From Paramoeba atlantica (lineage: Eukaryota; Discosea): a stretch of DNA of 64,000 nt. Shown here piece after piece: positions 20,140 through 31,310 of the stretch. Position numbers and translations under genes: made by a program. The stretch lies in assembly GCA_977017575.1 (NCBI GenBank), contig CDRNVI010000009.1, forward strand, positions 682,001-746,000, given 5' to 3'. Below the pieces are notes generated by a model. It searched no databases and was not told the DNA's origin. It saw nothing but the letters and a program-made list of their open reading frames with translations. Each line of letters starts with the position of its first letter. Position 1 is the stretch's first letter.

Positions 20140-20383
20140 TTTTATCAGGTCGTGCAGGCATCTCGAACTCGAGGGGGACACAGTAGTTTAGCCGAGTGGC
20201 CTCTTTCATAGGGTACTCAATGTCATCAGTGCCTATTTCAGTATCTTTTTATAGACTCAACAAATACAAATATTGTTATCTTTCATGGTGCACTATGTGG
20301 CATTGTTACAAAACCTATAGCATTATTTTTACAAAGCTAACTTCTAGCATATTCTAAAAGTATGCAGACAGAATAGAACAACA

Positions 20384-20407
20384 AATGGTAACAAATTTGT
20401 TACCATT
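20384..20407. repeat. 24-base perfect palindrome in spacer 20140-20507
   Basis: The half-site AATGGTAACAAA is followed immediately by its complement with no spacer. It lies in a 368-base AT-rich spacer without genes, about 100 bases before the next ATG. It could be a protein-binding site or an RNA hairpin in a 5' or 3' untranslated region. Confidence 0.8.
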
Positions 20408-20507
20408 GCATTGGAAATGAATTACCATAACTGAACAACTGTATGATTCATGAATTATCATTATGTTTTAATTACTAGCATATTTTAGTGCAACTTCGTT
20501 AGGTGCA

Positions 20508-21320
20508 ATGGACCTCTCAGATTCCTTTCTGCGGAAGAGTTTCGAAACAGCTGTGCAAGTATTCGGCTGCGGAAACTGGAAGATGATGGTACAGCTTGGT
20601 CTTTTTCCGCATCACGAAAGCGACCACCTTCCTGTATGGGCTCGATTTCTCAGTCGACAAACATCATTGGTCACTCTTTCCGACCTTCACATTGATTTCT
20701 CGAAGATTGTTCAATACAATACCGACCGCTCGAGTTGCTCTTTGTACGTTTTCCAGAAATTTGGTGTAAGTCACATAGAGCAGATAAATGAGTGCGAAAA
20801 TGGCGCTGCAAAAGAGAGGTCTTCTCAAATGAGCTCTACGATCAATAAAACCACAAAAATTCCTGTCTTAGTACATCACAACTGTAGAACCCGTTGTCAA
20901 CTTGCGACTGAGCGACGTATCATAGCAACGAAATGTTGCCACTCAAAAGACAATTCCGGATTAAGCCTTCTCAAAGAAAGAATTATAGTTAGTAGGGAGA
21001 AATGCAAAAGCCCACATCAAAGAAAGCGCAGAAAAGACGAAGGAAACGCTGAACCCCACATGGATACAAATTTGCTGAACGATGACATTTCATACGTTTC
21101 AGAAAACTTCAAAGCTATTGATGATCTTTTTGGATACAAAAGGATCTGCCTCGAGAGGTATCGAAAACGTGGAGACACGCAACAATGCGCTGAAAGTAAC
21201 CCAGAACGTTTGCAGAAGCGCACTTTAACTTCTGAAGAACTTGCTGAATTTTTTGCCATTGAGAAACAAGAGATTAGCACACGAGAGCGTCTACTCACTC
21301 AAAAGTCATCTTGTCTTTGA
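20508..21320 (+). CDS. hypothetical protein, 270 aa
   Basis: No family recognised. The N-terminal segment FETAVQVFGCGNWKMMVQLG weakly recalls a SANT/Myb helix pattern (a glycine-asparagine-tryptophan-lysine turn), which would suggest DNA binding or chromatin, but the match is too short to rely on. The middle is Cys/Arg/Lys-rich (HHNCRTRCQLATERR) and the C-terminus is charged and helical (LTSEELAEFFAIEKQEIS). No signal or membrane segment. The length and the acceptor-like TTTTAG upstream support a real gene. Confidence 0.6.
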   Translation: MDLSDSFLRKSFETAVQVFGCGNWKMMVQLGLFPHHESDHLPVWARFLSRQTSLVTLSDLHIDFSKIVQYNTDRSSCSLYVFQKFGVSHIEQINECENGAAKERSSQMSSTINKTTKIPVLVHHNCRTRCQLATERRIIATKCCHSKDNSGLSLLKERIIVSREKCKSPHQRKRRKDEGNAEPHMDTNLLNDDISYVSENFKAIDDLFGYKRICLERYRKRGDTQQCAESNPERLQKRTLTSEELAEFFAIEKQEISTRERLLTQKSSCL

Positions 21321-23184
21321 TGTCAAAATGAGTATTAGTCACAACAAACCCTCCCCATGTTACAGATTCCAGGACATTAATTTTTTTTGCAAGTAAGACT
21401 ACATTTCACACATGCTCAAAACTTGAATCCAAGAGCGAAATTTATCGTCCTTCTTATACTACTCTTTATTTCCACACCGTTTATCCCCTGTAATAAACGG
21501 GTAAGCACATCCACCCTCTCCTTATTTCTCCTTAACAACGTTGCATCATCCGCTACATACGGCTCTTTCCTCTTCCCCTCTTCCTCCATGTGCCCCTTCA
21601 TTTTATACACCGCGAGACCTCCAATGCGCTACTATTTTACATTACCCAATTAAACAGCGTTTACAAATTTTAGACCAGCTCAGATGAAAAAAATCACTTA
21701 ATTTAGAGGGCTGAACCCTATGAAAGGCAAAACCGGGCAAAGCCCACAAAGCCCACTCTTACGTAGTGAAAAAAAGTACTTGGCCAAAAATAGTGAAGGA
21801 TAGTTGGCCCCCGTCGTGCCCCTTACTGACATTATTCTGATAACATTATTCGTTCTGCTTAAACATTTTCTTGTTCATGCTTTGCGAAACTTTCTCTTGA
21901 AAGTTTGTTCTTCATCGTGTAGGAGTTTCAGCATTTTGCTTTTCCTGAGTTTCACTTTTCACTAGCTTTGTATGTTACATCCGATTTCTTGGCATGTGCT
22001 GGACACTTTCCTGCATTACTGACCCCAGCAGTGTGAAGTTCTCGTTTCATGTGTATGTACTGTCGCGGTAATCTTTTGTTGCTTCTTTGTCTCCAGTATT
22101 ATTAGGTCTCCAGTAATACTAAGTATCATCTTTAAGAAATGTACACGAGCAATCTTCCTAGATTTCCACTTGTTTGCATACTTCGACTCAGCATCTAACA
22201 TAACATAACCATCGTGTCGCGATAGAATTCTCGCTCGCAAAATTTCCACAGATGCATTCTGCTTTCCAAAGCAGTCCAAAGTCGTATTTAACAAAATCAA
22301 TGCAGTGTTTCTTGCACCTTCTCCTTAAGATTTTTACTGTTATCGAGGTGCACTCTGCCGTACTCAGTAGTACCACCTCGTGGACTACGCCACCTTGTTT
22401 TGAACCATTGAATTACAACCTCCCGATCCCGCTTGCTATCTTCATATACCCCACCATAACACTTCTTTAAAAATTACATCATACGTTGATTCGAAAAATT
22501 GTGATGGCATCAAATGGAACCTCACTGACATCTAAGTTCCAGCCTGTTTTGTCGGATTCCAGCGCCAGTGTCCGGGTATTTCCGCTCCCTTTACGCCATG
22601 TATTTCCGACTTTTCGGCGTCTTTAACAAAGAAGTCCTGCTTATCGCGCCTTCGTCAAAAGGAGGAGTCCCTGCAACAAAATGTCAATGTCGATTGGGAC
22701 ATTACATAAGGACATGAGAACATTACTCTCCGGATCAGAGAGTTGGCGAATGCGCGTCGTTATCGACTGTGCGCACATCTCAATGATGTTATCCTCCATT
22801 CGCTGGGTAAGATCAGGAGGAGGAAGACGATCCGGGGCGTATTTGATGGTATTCTTCTCGACACTACTCTTGCGTAGCCATTCGAGAGAAGTTTTTGAAA
22901 ATTCAAAAACAAATCAACTTCGCAAAAAACATGGCATAAAAAAGAGTTTGTCAAAAACGTTTCACATATTGTGTTTTGAGAGTTTGAGACCTCTACCTGC
23001 TTTCTACGCCGTTGTTTTCACAAAATACCTCTTCTTGAAGCCGTGGCACGCCTCCCCAAAATGACCCCCCCCCCAAAAAAAAAATAGGTGTCCTGACAAA
23101 CCAAGCAAAACCCGGCAAAACTTGACAAGGCGCTTGCGAACGATGCATTTTCTCATCTGTCCACGATCCTCCCTTGAATTTTAT
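21321..23184. other. gene-poor region
   Basis: Nearly 1.9 kb with only short frames on both strands, none with a recognisable motif. The part at about 22970-23060 (GCTTTCTACGCCGTTGTTTTC) matches the dispersed repeat at about 57.80-57.83 kb, so some of this stretch is repeat DNA. The rest may be relics of elements or untranslated sequence. Confidence 0.45.
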
Positions 23185-23756
23185 GGTGGAATTCAAGGAA
23201 GATTGTACACTTTTTAAAAAATAAGTAATATCTGTTTATTCTGAACAAAAATTGTGCAGAAAAGCATCTTACGAAGTGATATAAACTTTACTTATTGCTA
23301 TTCACTAAGAACATTTTTTTCTCGCTATTCTTGTATCTCAATGGTCTGCTCTGGATGCCCCGACACGAGATGCGCAGAGCAGTTGGCTTTAACGGACGTG
23401 GGTGCTTGGAATGATACAAGTGCTCTTGTGTGATTAAGATCTCATACAAAATTTGGCGGACTTCCGTACCCGATAGGAGAGCGGAAACGTTGATACCACT
23501 CGTTGAAGAAAAGGCTCGTGCACTCCGTTGTCGCATCTCGACCGATGGAGCACGCCACAACCAGACAGGTTTCTCAGGCAAGTACCGCTGGATCCACGTA
23601 TTCCATCGGAATGAATGGGTAACACCAGAAGGTGTGCACACAAAAATAATTGAATGAGGCAATTCGATGCTCAAGAAGCGATTGATAAGTACGAGGTGAT
23701 AAGTTATGTAAATTTGGAGAAAAGGGAAAAGTATGCAATTTTCCTTGAATGTAACC
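23185..23756 (+). mobile_element. decayed, internally deleted Merlin copy
   Basis: The coding remnants match the intact Merlin at 6.8 kb: an N-terminal piece at 23341 (MVCSGCPDTRCAEQLALTDVG) and a C-terminal DDE piece at 23430-23657 (STDGARHN, then HRNEWVTPEGVHT). The segment holding the first catalytic Asp is deleted. Diverged terminal repeats are visible (GGTGGAATTCAAGG at 23185 and the complementary end at 23756; about 19 of 25 positions match). No target duplication is seen. Confidence 0.8.
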
Positions 23757-24295
23757 ATCTTCAGGCGTAGCGCAGAGTCTAGTAGTTGTAGAGCCTAGTT
23801 ATTCCGAAGATGATTTCTTATTTTGCATGAATATGATACCACAAAAAATTAAAAGAAAAAAGATTCCATTATCTTGTGGCGCGCCTTTTTTAAGGGAGGA
23901 GATTTCTTACCCCCCTATTTAGTGTGAATTTTTTCGAATTTCACTCAACAGTAAATCAGGGGGGGCACTAAAAAAGAACAGTGTCGGAAAAAACGTCAAG
24001 AGTGATTTAGAAGAACAATTGGGCCCATGTAAAGCGCAAAAAGACCGCATTTCAAGCTACTCTTTGCACGCTAAACGTACTTTTTCGGACTAGAATAGTT
24101 CATTTTGGCCCCAAATGCGAAACGCGGGTTCGGTGCGGGTTCGGTGATGCACACCCGCAGCCCCTTGTTTTTTTTAAAATTTTTATTTTATCCCCTGCAA
24201 TAAACTGGTAGCCAGTTGACCCCCCTTACTTACATACTCCTCCCTCCTCAAAAAAAAGTCCTTCGTTATCCTATCTTGCTCTTCCCCCCTCCCCC
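23757..24295. other. spacer with homopolymer runs
   Basis: About 540 bases with no gene. It contains a duplicated GGGTTCGGTGC-type segment (24124-24146) and ends in a C/T tract that runs directly into the next start codon. Confidence 0.45.
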
Positions 24296-25066
24296 ATGCG
24301 CCCCTCCCTCCCCCTCCACGCCCGTGTATTCAACATGGGAACGCGCCCGGTGAACCCCACCACCCTTGCCGCGGAGAACACCCACAAGCAACGCCACGGG
24401 GCTCGTGTGGACGCCATCAAGCGTTCCCTCACCATGTTCCTGGACGACCCCGCGGAGCTCTCCCGGCACTGCTCCGGGCTCCCTGGGGTGCGGTTCTCCA
24501 GTGAGCTCCCCGCGGACCCGTTAACCCGGCTGTTCTTTCAAGTTAAAGGACACCAGGCGCTCTACCAGACCTCGTTTGAGGAGGAGAACGGGAATTCGTT
24601 TTCTAGAGTCCAGGATCACACGAGTATGGATGGGGACCGGCCCACACTGCGTACACGACCGCGGCTACCGGTGTATGACATGGGCGCTCGACTGATGGAG
24701 GCTACGGAGCGGATGAAACGCTTTGTGGTGGTCCCGAGTACTGTGGAGACTCGTGGGGTGGCTCGGATTATGCACTACCATGGGATCATCGCCGGGATGC
24801 GGGATTTTAACAACCGCCGGGCGTTCGCGGTTGAGCTGAAGTACTACCAGGGCGCTGGGGTTTTGCAGTTCTTTACTGCGGTGCGATGCAATGAGGAGAC
24901 CAATGAGACGGAGTGGTCCCCGATGATGGTACGGAGGCTGGCGTCCTCGACCGCCGCGGGGGCGATACGCATTGTGTGCGTGCGCGCCTGGGATGGGAGG
25001 ATTCTAGACCAGTTCCAGGCAATGAAGGAGGGAATCGGGGGGACGGGGTTGTGTATGATTCATTGA
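24296..25066 (+). CDS. hypothetical protein, 256 aa, GC-rich gene
   Basis: An unrecognised protein whose start lies directly after a C/T tract; an alternative ATG occurs at 24335. The C-terminal half looks folded (MKRFVVVPSTVETRGVARIM, ILDQFQAMKEG) with alternating strands and helices. There is no signal peptide or membrane segment. Like several genes here it is C-rich at the beginning and G-rich at the end. It lies immediately upstream of the kinase-like trio on the same strand, but nothing shows a shared function. Confidence 0.58.
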   Translation: MRPSLPLHARVFNMGTRPVNPTTLAAENTHKQRHGARVDAIKRSLTMFLDDPAELSRHCSGLPGVRFSSELPADPLTRLFFQVKGHQALYQTSFEEENGNSFSRVQDHTSMDGDRPTLRTRPRLPVYDMGARLMEATERMKRFVVVPSTVETRGVARIMHYHGIIAGMRDFNNRRAFAVELKYYQGAGVLQFFTAVRCNEETNETEWSPMMVRRLASSTAAGAIRIVCVRAWDGRILDQFQAMKEGIGGTGLCMIH

Positions 25067-25269
25067 AGGTGGAGTGCGTATAATACATGGTATCTTACAT
25101 AGGGGTGATCAGAAAACTATAAATATTAGCACCTGATTTACGGTGTTCAGGAACGTAATATTAAAAATCATTGGGCTAATAATCGGTTATGATTTCACGC
25201 TTGTACTTCTGACTATAAAATGCATCAATAGTTAGTCACGGCGAACTACTCGACGGCCGAAACGTGAAC

Positions 25270-28200
25270 ATGAGGAGAAGTCTGATAATATTGCTGTTGC
25301 TGTCGAATCTCCTTGGAAGCGATTTACATGACACTACTAAAAACACATCGAAGGAGAGCGCCGGACTTCCCAAACAACAAGACGCCGCAAGACTCGGAAA
25401 TGCTTCTCTCCCCTTTATTGAAAAGGAAGGTAGTTCGAAGAGTCCTCAGTCGGATGTTCAACATCCAGATACCAAGGAGCATTCGCAGGTTACGGAACCC
25501 GCCACGACCCCGCATGGTGTCGCTGATTCGTCTGTTGAAGCACATTTACATTCGCCTTCTGAGGAGTTAATCCCTGCGCCTGTGACGATGCTTCCGAAAG
25601 ATCCGCAACAAAGGCGTCGCTTGTCGATTGATAGCCCTGTTCCACACCCTGTTCAAGATCGACGCAAGATTGCTCGATCCGGTCGACCATATATTCCGGC
25701 CCCCAAATCCGGTCGTAGGAATGCATCACAGCCGTATCCAATGCCTGAACGACCAGGTGCATCTTCTCCGGAGGAAAGCCCGCCTCGCTTTGAAGGGGAA
25801 CTACCTGTGCATCAAATAGGAATTCCAAGGCAGTATATGGGTCCTCCGTCCAGCACAACGATGCTGGGTCGTTTCCAGTACTCGACACTTCCCTCGTTGC
25901 AAACCTCCTTTCAACGCAAAGTGCCGTACGGCGCAGAGCGAATACTCCGGGAATCTGCCGAGAGCAATCCTTCACGAGACGCTCGTCTAAGGCGCATGTC
26001 AGTTTCTAGGGCACAAGAACAACAAAATCTTGATGATACTAACCGGTCGTCTGTTGGGCGGCAGACACCAGTAACTCCGACTACGGAAAAGACACAAGCA
26101 CAGCCTGTTTTTAAGGAACCGCAACGTGTACGAAGCTTTGAACTCCGCGAAACACTTGCTCCCCGACGTAAATCTCAGGAAAAAGTTCTCTCCGCCATCG
26201 GAAAATTCGGGTCGAGGCGATCATCCAAGCCTTTGAACGTGGAGGGCTCCTCTGACAATGCTTCCTTACCTTCACAGACCTCTGTAGAGGAGACTTTTCA
26301 AGGACGTCGCATTCCTCCTCCTCGACCTACCTCAGCACCGATTACAGAACAAGTACCACTTCGATCGAAGCCGTTAACCTCTGTGTTTTCGCAAAGTACA
26401 TCTGAACTGAGCAGCCCAACACACCCATCCCAGGGCTCTACCCGAAAGAAGTCTCCTCGAGAGAAACATGGCATATTTAGCATAAACAGGTATTTCAAAC
26501 CTCAAGCAACCCCTCCACGAATTGGACGAAAAGAAGGTACATTGCCTGCGCAGAAAGCTGCGAAACCTCCTGTCGACCCTACAAAGATCACGGGAAAAGA
26601 AACCCCGCGAAGGAGGCGCTCGATTGAACCACCGCACGCCCAAAAACCTGTTCCTCCGATCCAGCGATCTCAAAGCGTCGCTTTGGGAGCCACTCTGTCT
26701 TCCTCCGAACCCCAACAACACCGTGGATGGTGGAAGCAAGAATTACAAAACAAACTAGAGAACGAGGAGCGTGAGTTAAAAACGCGGTCAACCCCACGAG
26801 CCAGTCCACGACAGGGTCCGCGTCTGCAACGCACACCGGAGAGTAGTGCCTCACGAAGTCTCCCTCCCATGACCCCTCCGATGCCTTCTCCTTCCCAAAC
26901 CCCAAAGAGAAGGGAGTCATTGGGACCGGTAGCATTGCTTACGATGGGAGGTCTTACTAAAGATAAGCGATTCACAGCCCCCTTGTCCCGACGAAGCAAA
27001 TACTCCTCCCTCTCGGATGTGCGCCAGTATGTGCAAAAGAAAGAGGCGGGAGATTTAAGCCCCATATCCAGTTTACCCAACGTCGCGGAGAGAATGCGAG
27101 AGCGCTGGGGTAGCGAGCTTCGACGACCACGCTCGATGGCTCCGGAGAAAATAAATCGTCTGCACTCGTCGCTTTCGAGAAGCAGCTCCTCGAGTGATTT
27201 AATGAGGCTGACTCGACCCTCAACGCGCCCGCGGAGGACAGAAAATAGGATTGAAGAGGAGAGTGAGAATGAGGAAGAAGCTTTGGAGGACCTAGACATG
27301 GGTGTGTCATCACCTCATCAACCGAGGAGTCGAGAACTAGCGTCCTCGTCGAAATTGTCAGACACGGATAGCTCACCGTCGCTTACGCCAGTCTTTGAAG
27401 AAAAGGAATCTGAGGAAACTCCAGACTTAGATCCCCGAGAGGCGTTGCAGTACGCTCTTTCCATTGTCCGAACGACCGTAGAGGGCGAGATTCCGGTGCG
27501 ACTCCCAGAAGAAAAAGTAACCATCCAACCGCGACAAGACTTCGTGCGTGAGCTTCTGCTTGTGGATGGGCTTGCCGACGACACGTTAAGCGCTCGGCAG
27601 GCAATTCTTGGACAGCATGTACGACACATACTCACACCGCAGCGCTACTTCCTGAGTGTTTGCAAAAACTACCTACCCGGTATTGCATACATCATCCACG
27701 AGCTACCTCCTTTAGAAGGTTATTATGGTACCCCGATTGCAACATTCAAGCCCGTAAATCTAGAAATGGGCACAACGATGTTCAGAAAATATCATTCCGG
27801 GTACAAGTTTGCATTTCACCGTGCCTTTCCGAAGGGTCAAGGTGTTCATCGTGAGATAGCGGCCCATCGTTTGAACTCAATAGTGAATGCGATGACCGCA
27901 GTACGCGTGGGTTTCCGTATTCCTACCGGTCTCCCCTTGCGCATTGGTGGTTTAGGTGGCGGCTACTTACAGGAAAGAGTTCTACCAGTTACCGTTCCCG
28001 ATTTTCACCACCCCATGTCACTTGACTACATGGTTGATTGTCAAATGAACCACATATTCAACCTGCTAACCATGAACTCCTATACGCAAGGCACAATTTA
28101 CGGTCACATACGAGAGCTCCTAACCGCGGGGGTTATCGCGCAGGAACAAACCCATGCCGCGCAAACATTTTTTCGTCCCGGTCTGTACAGTACGAACAAC

Positions 28201-28917
28201 GCGTACATTCTCCCAGACACCGAAAAAATGCTGAGTATTACCGATCTGTCACTACGCTTAACCAGGACGCCATACCTTGACATTCCATTCCTACCCCCCG
28301 TAGATGCCTTTCTCCGTGCGTTAAAAATGGACCAGTTTCAGGAACTGCTGGAGAATCTGAAGTTCTCGCCTACAATACAAACCAATGTTCAAATCGCGAT
28401 TCGTGTCATCCAAGCGTGCGCGTTGCGAGGCCTTACTCCGATTCAAGCCATGCGATTCCTTTACACACAACGTCCTGTTAATTTTTTCGCTATTTTATAC
28501 ATCCGTCTACCGCGGGAAAACGGAGCGTTCAGTGAGGAACAATGGCAACACTTTGAACGCATTCTTGATCATTCGTTAAATGAAATCTTTGTACCCAATG
28601 CGTACCATTGTGATACGATAGCCCAACCGGACTACAGCAAAAGTCCGAGGGGCCTTGAGGTTTGTCCCTCACGCCTTCGAACGGGTCCCGACGGACAGTT
28701 AATTGATCGTTCTGCGGTGAGCTGGGGCAGAGCTCTCACACACTACGAGGGGGACGAAAAAGTCATTCCCTCTGCCTACACAAAAATGGCCTTTGAGCAC
28801 ACGGTTTCAGGTTCTAAAATTTCATGGTGGCGACGTTGGCTCTACAATATAAAACAATTTTTGCGGCCCTACGTGTGGAATTTCCGTAGACTCATGCGTG
28901 AGGAATACCGGTGGTAG
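25270..28917 (+). CDS. secreted PI4K-gamma-like pseudokinase, copy A
   Basis: A 1,215-residue protein from the ATG at 25270. It opens with a signal peptide (SLIILLLLSNLLGSD), followed by about 720 residues of low-complexity Pro/Ser/Arg-rich sequence, probably disordered. The last 400 residues resemble the PI3/4K fold of the plant-type PI4K-gamma/UbDK group: TPIATFKP with K827 as ATP-binding lysine, VHREIAAHRL with E862, then NAYILPD near residue 980 where the active enzymes have DHGYCLP, and a helical tail with RGLTPIQAM. The catalytic-loop Asp is replaced (NSYTQGT) and the metal-binding Asp is Asn. Catalysis is doubtful; a binding or regulatory role is likelier. It is first of three tandem paralogues. 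Confidence 0.78.
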   Translation: MRRSLIILLLLSNLLGSDLHDTTKNTSKESAGLPKQQDAARLGNASLPFIEKEGSSKSPQSDVQHPDTKEHSQVTEPATTPHGVADSSVEAHLHSPSEELIPAPVTMLPKDPQQRRRLSIDSPVPHPVQDRRKIARSGRPYIPAPKSGRRNASQPYPMPERPGASSPEESPPRFEGELPVHQIGIPRQYMGPPSSTTMLGRFQYSTLPSLQTSFQRKVPYGAERILRESAESNPSRDARLRRMSVSRAQEQQNLDDTNRSSVGRQTPVTPTTEKTQAQPVFKEPQRVRSFELRETLAPRRKSQEKVLSAIGKFGSRRSSKPLNVEGSSDNASLPSQTSVEETFQGRRIPPPRPTSAPITEQVPLRSKPLTSVFSQSTSELSSPTHPSQGSTRKKSPREKHGIFSINRYFKPQATPPRIGRKEGTLPAQKAAKPPVDPTKITGKETPRRRRSIEPPHAQKPVPPIQRSQSVALGATLSSSEPQQHRGWWKQELQNKLENEERELKTRSTPRASPRQGPRLQRTPESSASRSLPPMTPPMPSPSQTPKRRESLGPVALLTMGGLTKDKRFTAPLSRRSKYSSLSDVRQYVQKKEAGDLSPISSLPNVAERMRERWGSELRRPRSMAPEKINRLHSSLSRSSSSSDLMRLTRPSTRPRRTENRIEEESENEEEALEDLDMGVSSPHQPRSRELASSSKLSDTDSSPSLTPVFEEKESEETPDLDPREALQYALSIVRTTVEGEIPVRLPEEKVTIQPRQDFVRELLLVDGLADDTLSARQAILGQHVRHILTPQRYFLSVCKNYLPGIAYIIHELPPLEGYYGTPIATFKPVNLEMGTTMFRKYHSGYKFAFHRAFPKGQGVHREIAAHRLNSIVNAMTAVRVGFRIPTGLPLRIGGLGGGYLQERVLPVTVPDFHHPMSLDYMVDCQMNHIFNLLTMNSYTQGTIYGHIRELLTAGVIAQEQTHAAQTFFRPGLYSTNNAYILPDTEKMLSITDLSLRLTRTPYLDIPFLPPVDAFLRALKMDQFQELLENLKFSPTIQTNVQIAIRVIQACALRGLTPIQAMRFLYTQRPVNFFAILYIRLPRENGAFSEEQWQHFERILDHSLNEIFVPNAYHCDTIAQPDYSKSPRGLEVCPSRLRTGPDGQLIDRSAVSWGRALTHYEGDEKVIPSAYTKMAFEHTVSGSKISWWRRWLYNIKQFLRPYVWNFRRLMREEYRW

Positions 28918-29227
28918 AGTTAGAAGCCTTCACTTTGTAAATACCTAACCAACCATCTTTGAGCTTTTCTGTGTATTTTCATGGTAAGTTTGCGTTTGCG
29001 CTCTTATTATCTACTTGCATTTTGTGTATATCCTTTTTTCGTTATTTTGTACATAACTTTGAACTAGAAGTAGGACGGTTAAACTAAAATTTTGTCGTAC
29101 CAAATTTTATAAACTAGCATAAGTCGTCTGAACCACTACACTGATAAGTCAATCACAGGTATCTATAGATTATTTTTACCTTTTCAAAGATTTCTTGCAG
29201 TGAATTCCCAGCCTTTTTCTAACGCGA
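28918..29227. other. spacer between kinase-like paralogues A and B
   Basis: About 310 AT-rich bases. TTTCTTGCAG near 29200 is a good acceptor candidate for copy B. Nothing else was recognised. Confidence 0.5.
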
Positions 29228-30649
29228 ATGCTGATCTTCGTTGGCCTACTCAGCTGTCTTGGGCTGTGCTGCCATGAGGAGAAAACGTTTCAAACGAGAA
29301 CCCCCGTCCCGAGAATTTCGAAACATGGGAACAGAGAGAAATCTCCTTCCCGTTCGCGGCCAAAAGTTCATGAAAATGTGCGCTCTCTAAGAGAAACATT
29401 AGCTCCACCGATGCCGCATGATATTGAAGAGCTCTCCCCCATCCTTCCCCCACGTGAAGACTCTTCTAACTCCCCTCTTGGGGGTCAACCACTATTCGCG
29501 TCGCCTTTCCGACTTGCGACTCAATTCGTATCACCGAATTTTGATAACTCTATTTCTCGAGCCGTTCAGTCTCTAGTCGAAGAAAGTTCTCTGAACGAGT
29601 TCGAAATAGCTTTGTTGCGCAAAGCTCAAGAAGTGTTTGGCAACAAGCGGGGCTACCACATTGAAAAGGAGGAGGGACGACCGATGTCAGGCAATTTTTA
29701 TACCGTCCGTGCATCACATAGAATTCTGGATTTATGGAGTCAGCCGGATATTCTATTTAATTTCCGACCAACGAATTTGGAGGTCGGAACACTGAACTAC
29801 CGCATGCATACTCACGCAGGTCGATTCCCTTTTGAAAAAGAGTACACCCCGGGGTTAGGTGCCGTGCGAGAATATGCTTCCTATCGACTACATGCCCTAA
29901 TGGCGGCAAGAGGGTGCAATTTCCTGTTCAGCATCCCTCCAACTATCCCTGTATGGATTGAAGGCTTTGGTACTGGAATACTACAGCAAGAAGTCCAAAA
30001 ACCATCACTCGGGTGCTCTACACCCGATCATCCTCCGAATCTTACGGCGGAATACCAACTACGAGTCCTTTTCCAGATACTAACGTTGAATCCAGAGGAA
30101 GACCTGGGCTGCATAGGAAAGCTTTCTTCAAAAACCCGGAGAGAGGAAGTCCAACGAAACAAACGAAATGCTCTATTTTTTTCAAAGCATATATTGAGTT
30201 TTCCCGATTCAAAGCATATCATGAATGTTACCACCATGGGGTTCCGTGCTCTTAGAGTTCCTTATATGAAGGAGACGTTTGATCCTAAGGTCCGTGCTAT
30301 AGTTTTGGGCTTGAAAGCAGAAGAGTACGTTCCAATGCTGCGAGTTTTTGGATTTTCCACAGCAGTGTGTATCAATTTCGAGATAGCACTTGAGGCCATA
30401 CAGTTCTGTGTAAGGAAAAAGAAGTTTACACCTTTGCAAACGATACGCTTCGCGCTAACTGAAGAGCCCATTGCTTTCCTTCCCTTTATATTCTCACAAC
30501 TCGAAGGGAGCGAGGAGGCCGACACACGTACCTTTGTGCGCGAAATGCTTACTTTGTTTAGCCAGCGAGTCAAGCCGTCTAATAAATACAAGTACGAATA
30601 CGATGGAGTATCTGAACATGATTACCGAGGCGTGCTCACAGGATGCTAA
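29228..30649 (+). CDS. secreted PI4K-gamma-like pseudokinase, copy B (short)
   Basis: A 473-residue paralogue with a short leader (MLIFVGLLSCLGLCC) and only about 120 residues before the kinase-like domain. The ATP lysine position is Arg (LFNFRPTN, R180). The helix motif GAVREYASYRLHAL and the hinge region with SIPPTIPVWIEGFGTGILQQEV-like sequence are kept. The catalytic loop reads TLNPEEDLG in place of NADRHGGN, and the DHG region reads FSKHILSFPD. The C-terminal helices (FTPLQTIRFALTEE) align with those of copies A and C. With lysine and Asp residues lost, this copy is the clearest pseudokinase. It lies between the other two on the same strand. Confidence 0.78.
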   Translation: MLIFVGLLSCLGLCCHEEKTFQTRTPVPRISKHGNREKSPSRSRPKVHENVRSLRETLAPPMPHDIEELSPILPPREDSSNSPLGGQPLFASPFRLATQFVSPNFDNSISRAVQSLVEESSLNEFEIALLRKAQEVFGNKRGYHIEKEEGRPMSGNFYTVRASHRILDLWSQPDILFNFRPTNLEVGTLNYRMHTHAGRFPFEKEYTPGLGAVREYASYRLHALMAARGCNFLFSIPPTIPVWIEGFGTGILQQEVQKPSLGCSTPDHPPNLTAEYQLRVLFQILTLNPEEDLGCIGKLSSKTRREEVQRNKRNALFFSKHILSFPDSKHIMNVTTMGFRALRVPYMKETFDPKVRAIVLGLKAEEYVPMLRVFGFSTAVCINFEIALEAIQFCVRKKKFTPLQTIRFALTEEPIAFLPFIFSQLEGSEEADTRTFVREMLTLFSQRVKPSNKYKYEYDGVSEHDYRGVLTGC

Positions 30650-31310
30650 GTCTCTTCTTTTGCCATGGGTGATAGCCCATGACGTAAAACTTCCCGACCA
30701 TGGACTGTCACATCTACTCGATACAATGCAGTTTTTCTACTCTCATTTTTCGTTGGTAGGAAATGGTGCCTTTCTCAGTGGGTATGATTTTTAGACGTTG
30801 TATTTCCTGTCGTGAATCAATTTTTTCGCGATCCGGCGCTCCATGCGAAGAAAAGTTTACGTGATTATTTTTTAGTGCATTATGATGTTCATTGTGCGGA
30901 ATATTTAGGAGGGGGCTTGAATTTCTTTCCCTAAGAAAGCAAGGTGCAGCCTTTTCAATGATCCAATAGCATTACGCTTGCAGGATGACTCCCTCTCACT
31001 TCCTGGGAAGGACGGCTTATTTGCATTGAATGTAACGTGCAGCAAAAGGCGATGTGATTTTTGGAGGGACCCAGCGAAGCAAAAAAGGCTCGAATAATTC
31101 ACTTTTTCAGTGGCTAATGTACTGAATATAATTATTCATGTGTATGCGATTGATGTTCGTATGATTGATGTATATTTCGAGACTATTGGTACCGTAGGCT
31201 ATACGGCCGTTTACACACTATAGCGAGAGATCTATTTTGATAACTTCAGCTTAAAATGTATATTTTTTCTACACGAGACGGTTTCTATAGAGCTTTTTAA
31301 AGAATTTTTT
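30650..31310. other. spacer between kinase-like paralogues B and C
   Basis: About 660 bases without a convincing gene. An open frame in another phase runs on past the stop of copy B to about 30794 but shows no similarity to the C-termini of copies A or C. Confidence 0.45.

Noticed and set aside
20181-20260. tRNA-like start (GTAGTTTAGCCGAGTGGCC)
   Set aside because: No matching T arm, anticodon stem or acceptor stem could be found downstream.
21387-23064. Short ORFs in the 21-23 kb region
   Set aside because: No motif, unfavourable composition, and part of the sequence is a dispersed repeat.
26670-27299. 209-codon minus-strand ORF
   Set aside because: Antisense shadow of the low-complexity region of kinase-like copy A; Ser/Arg-rich without any motif.
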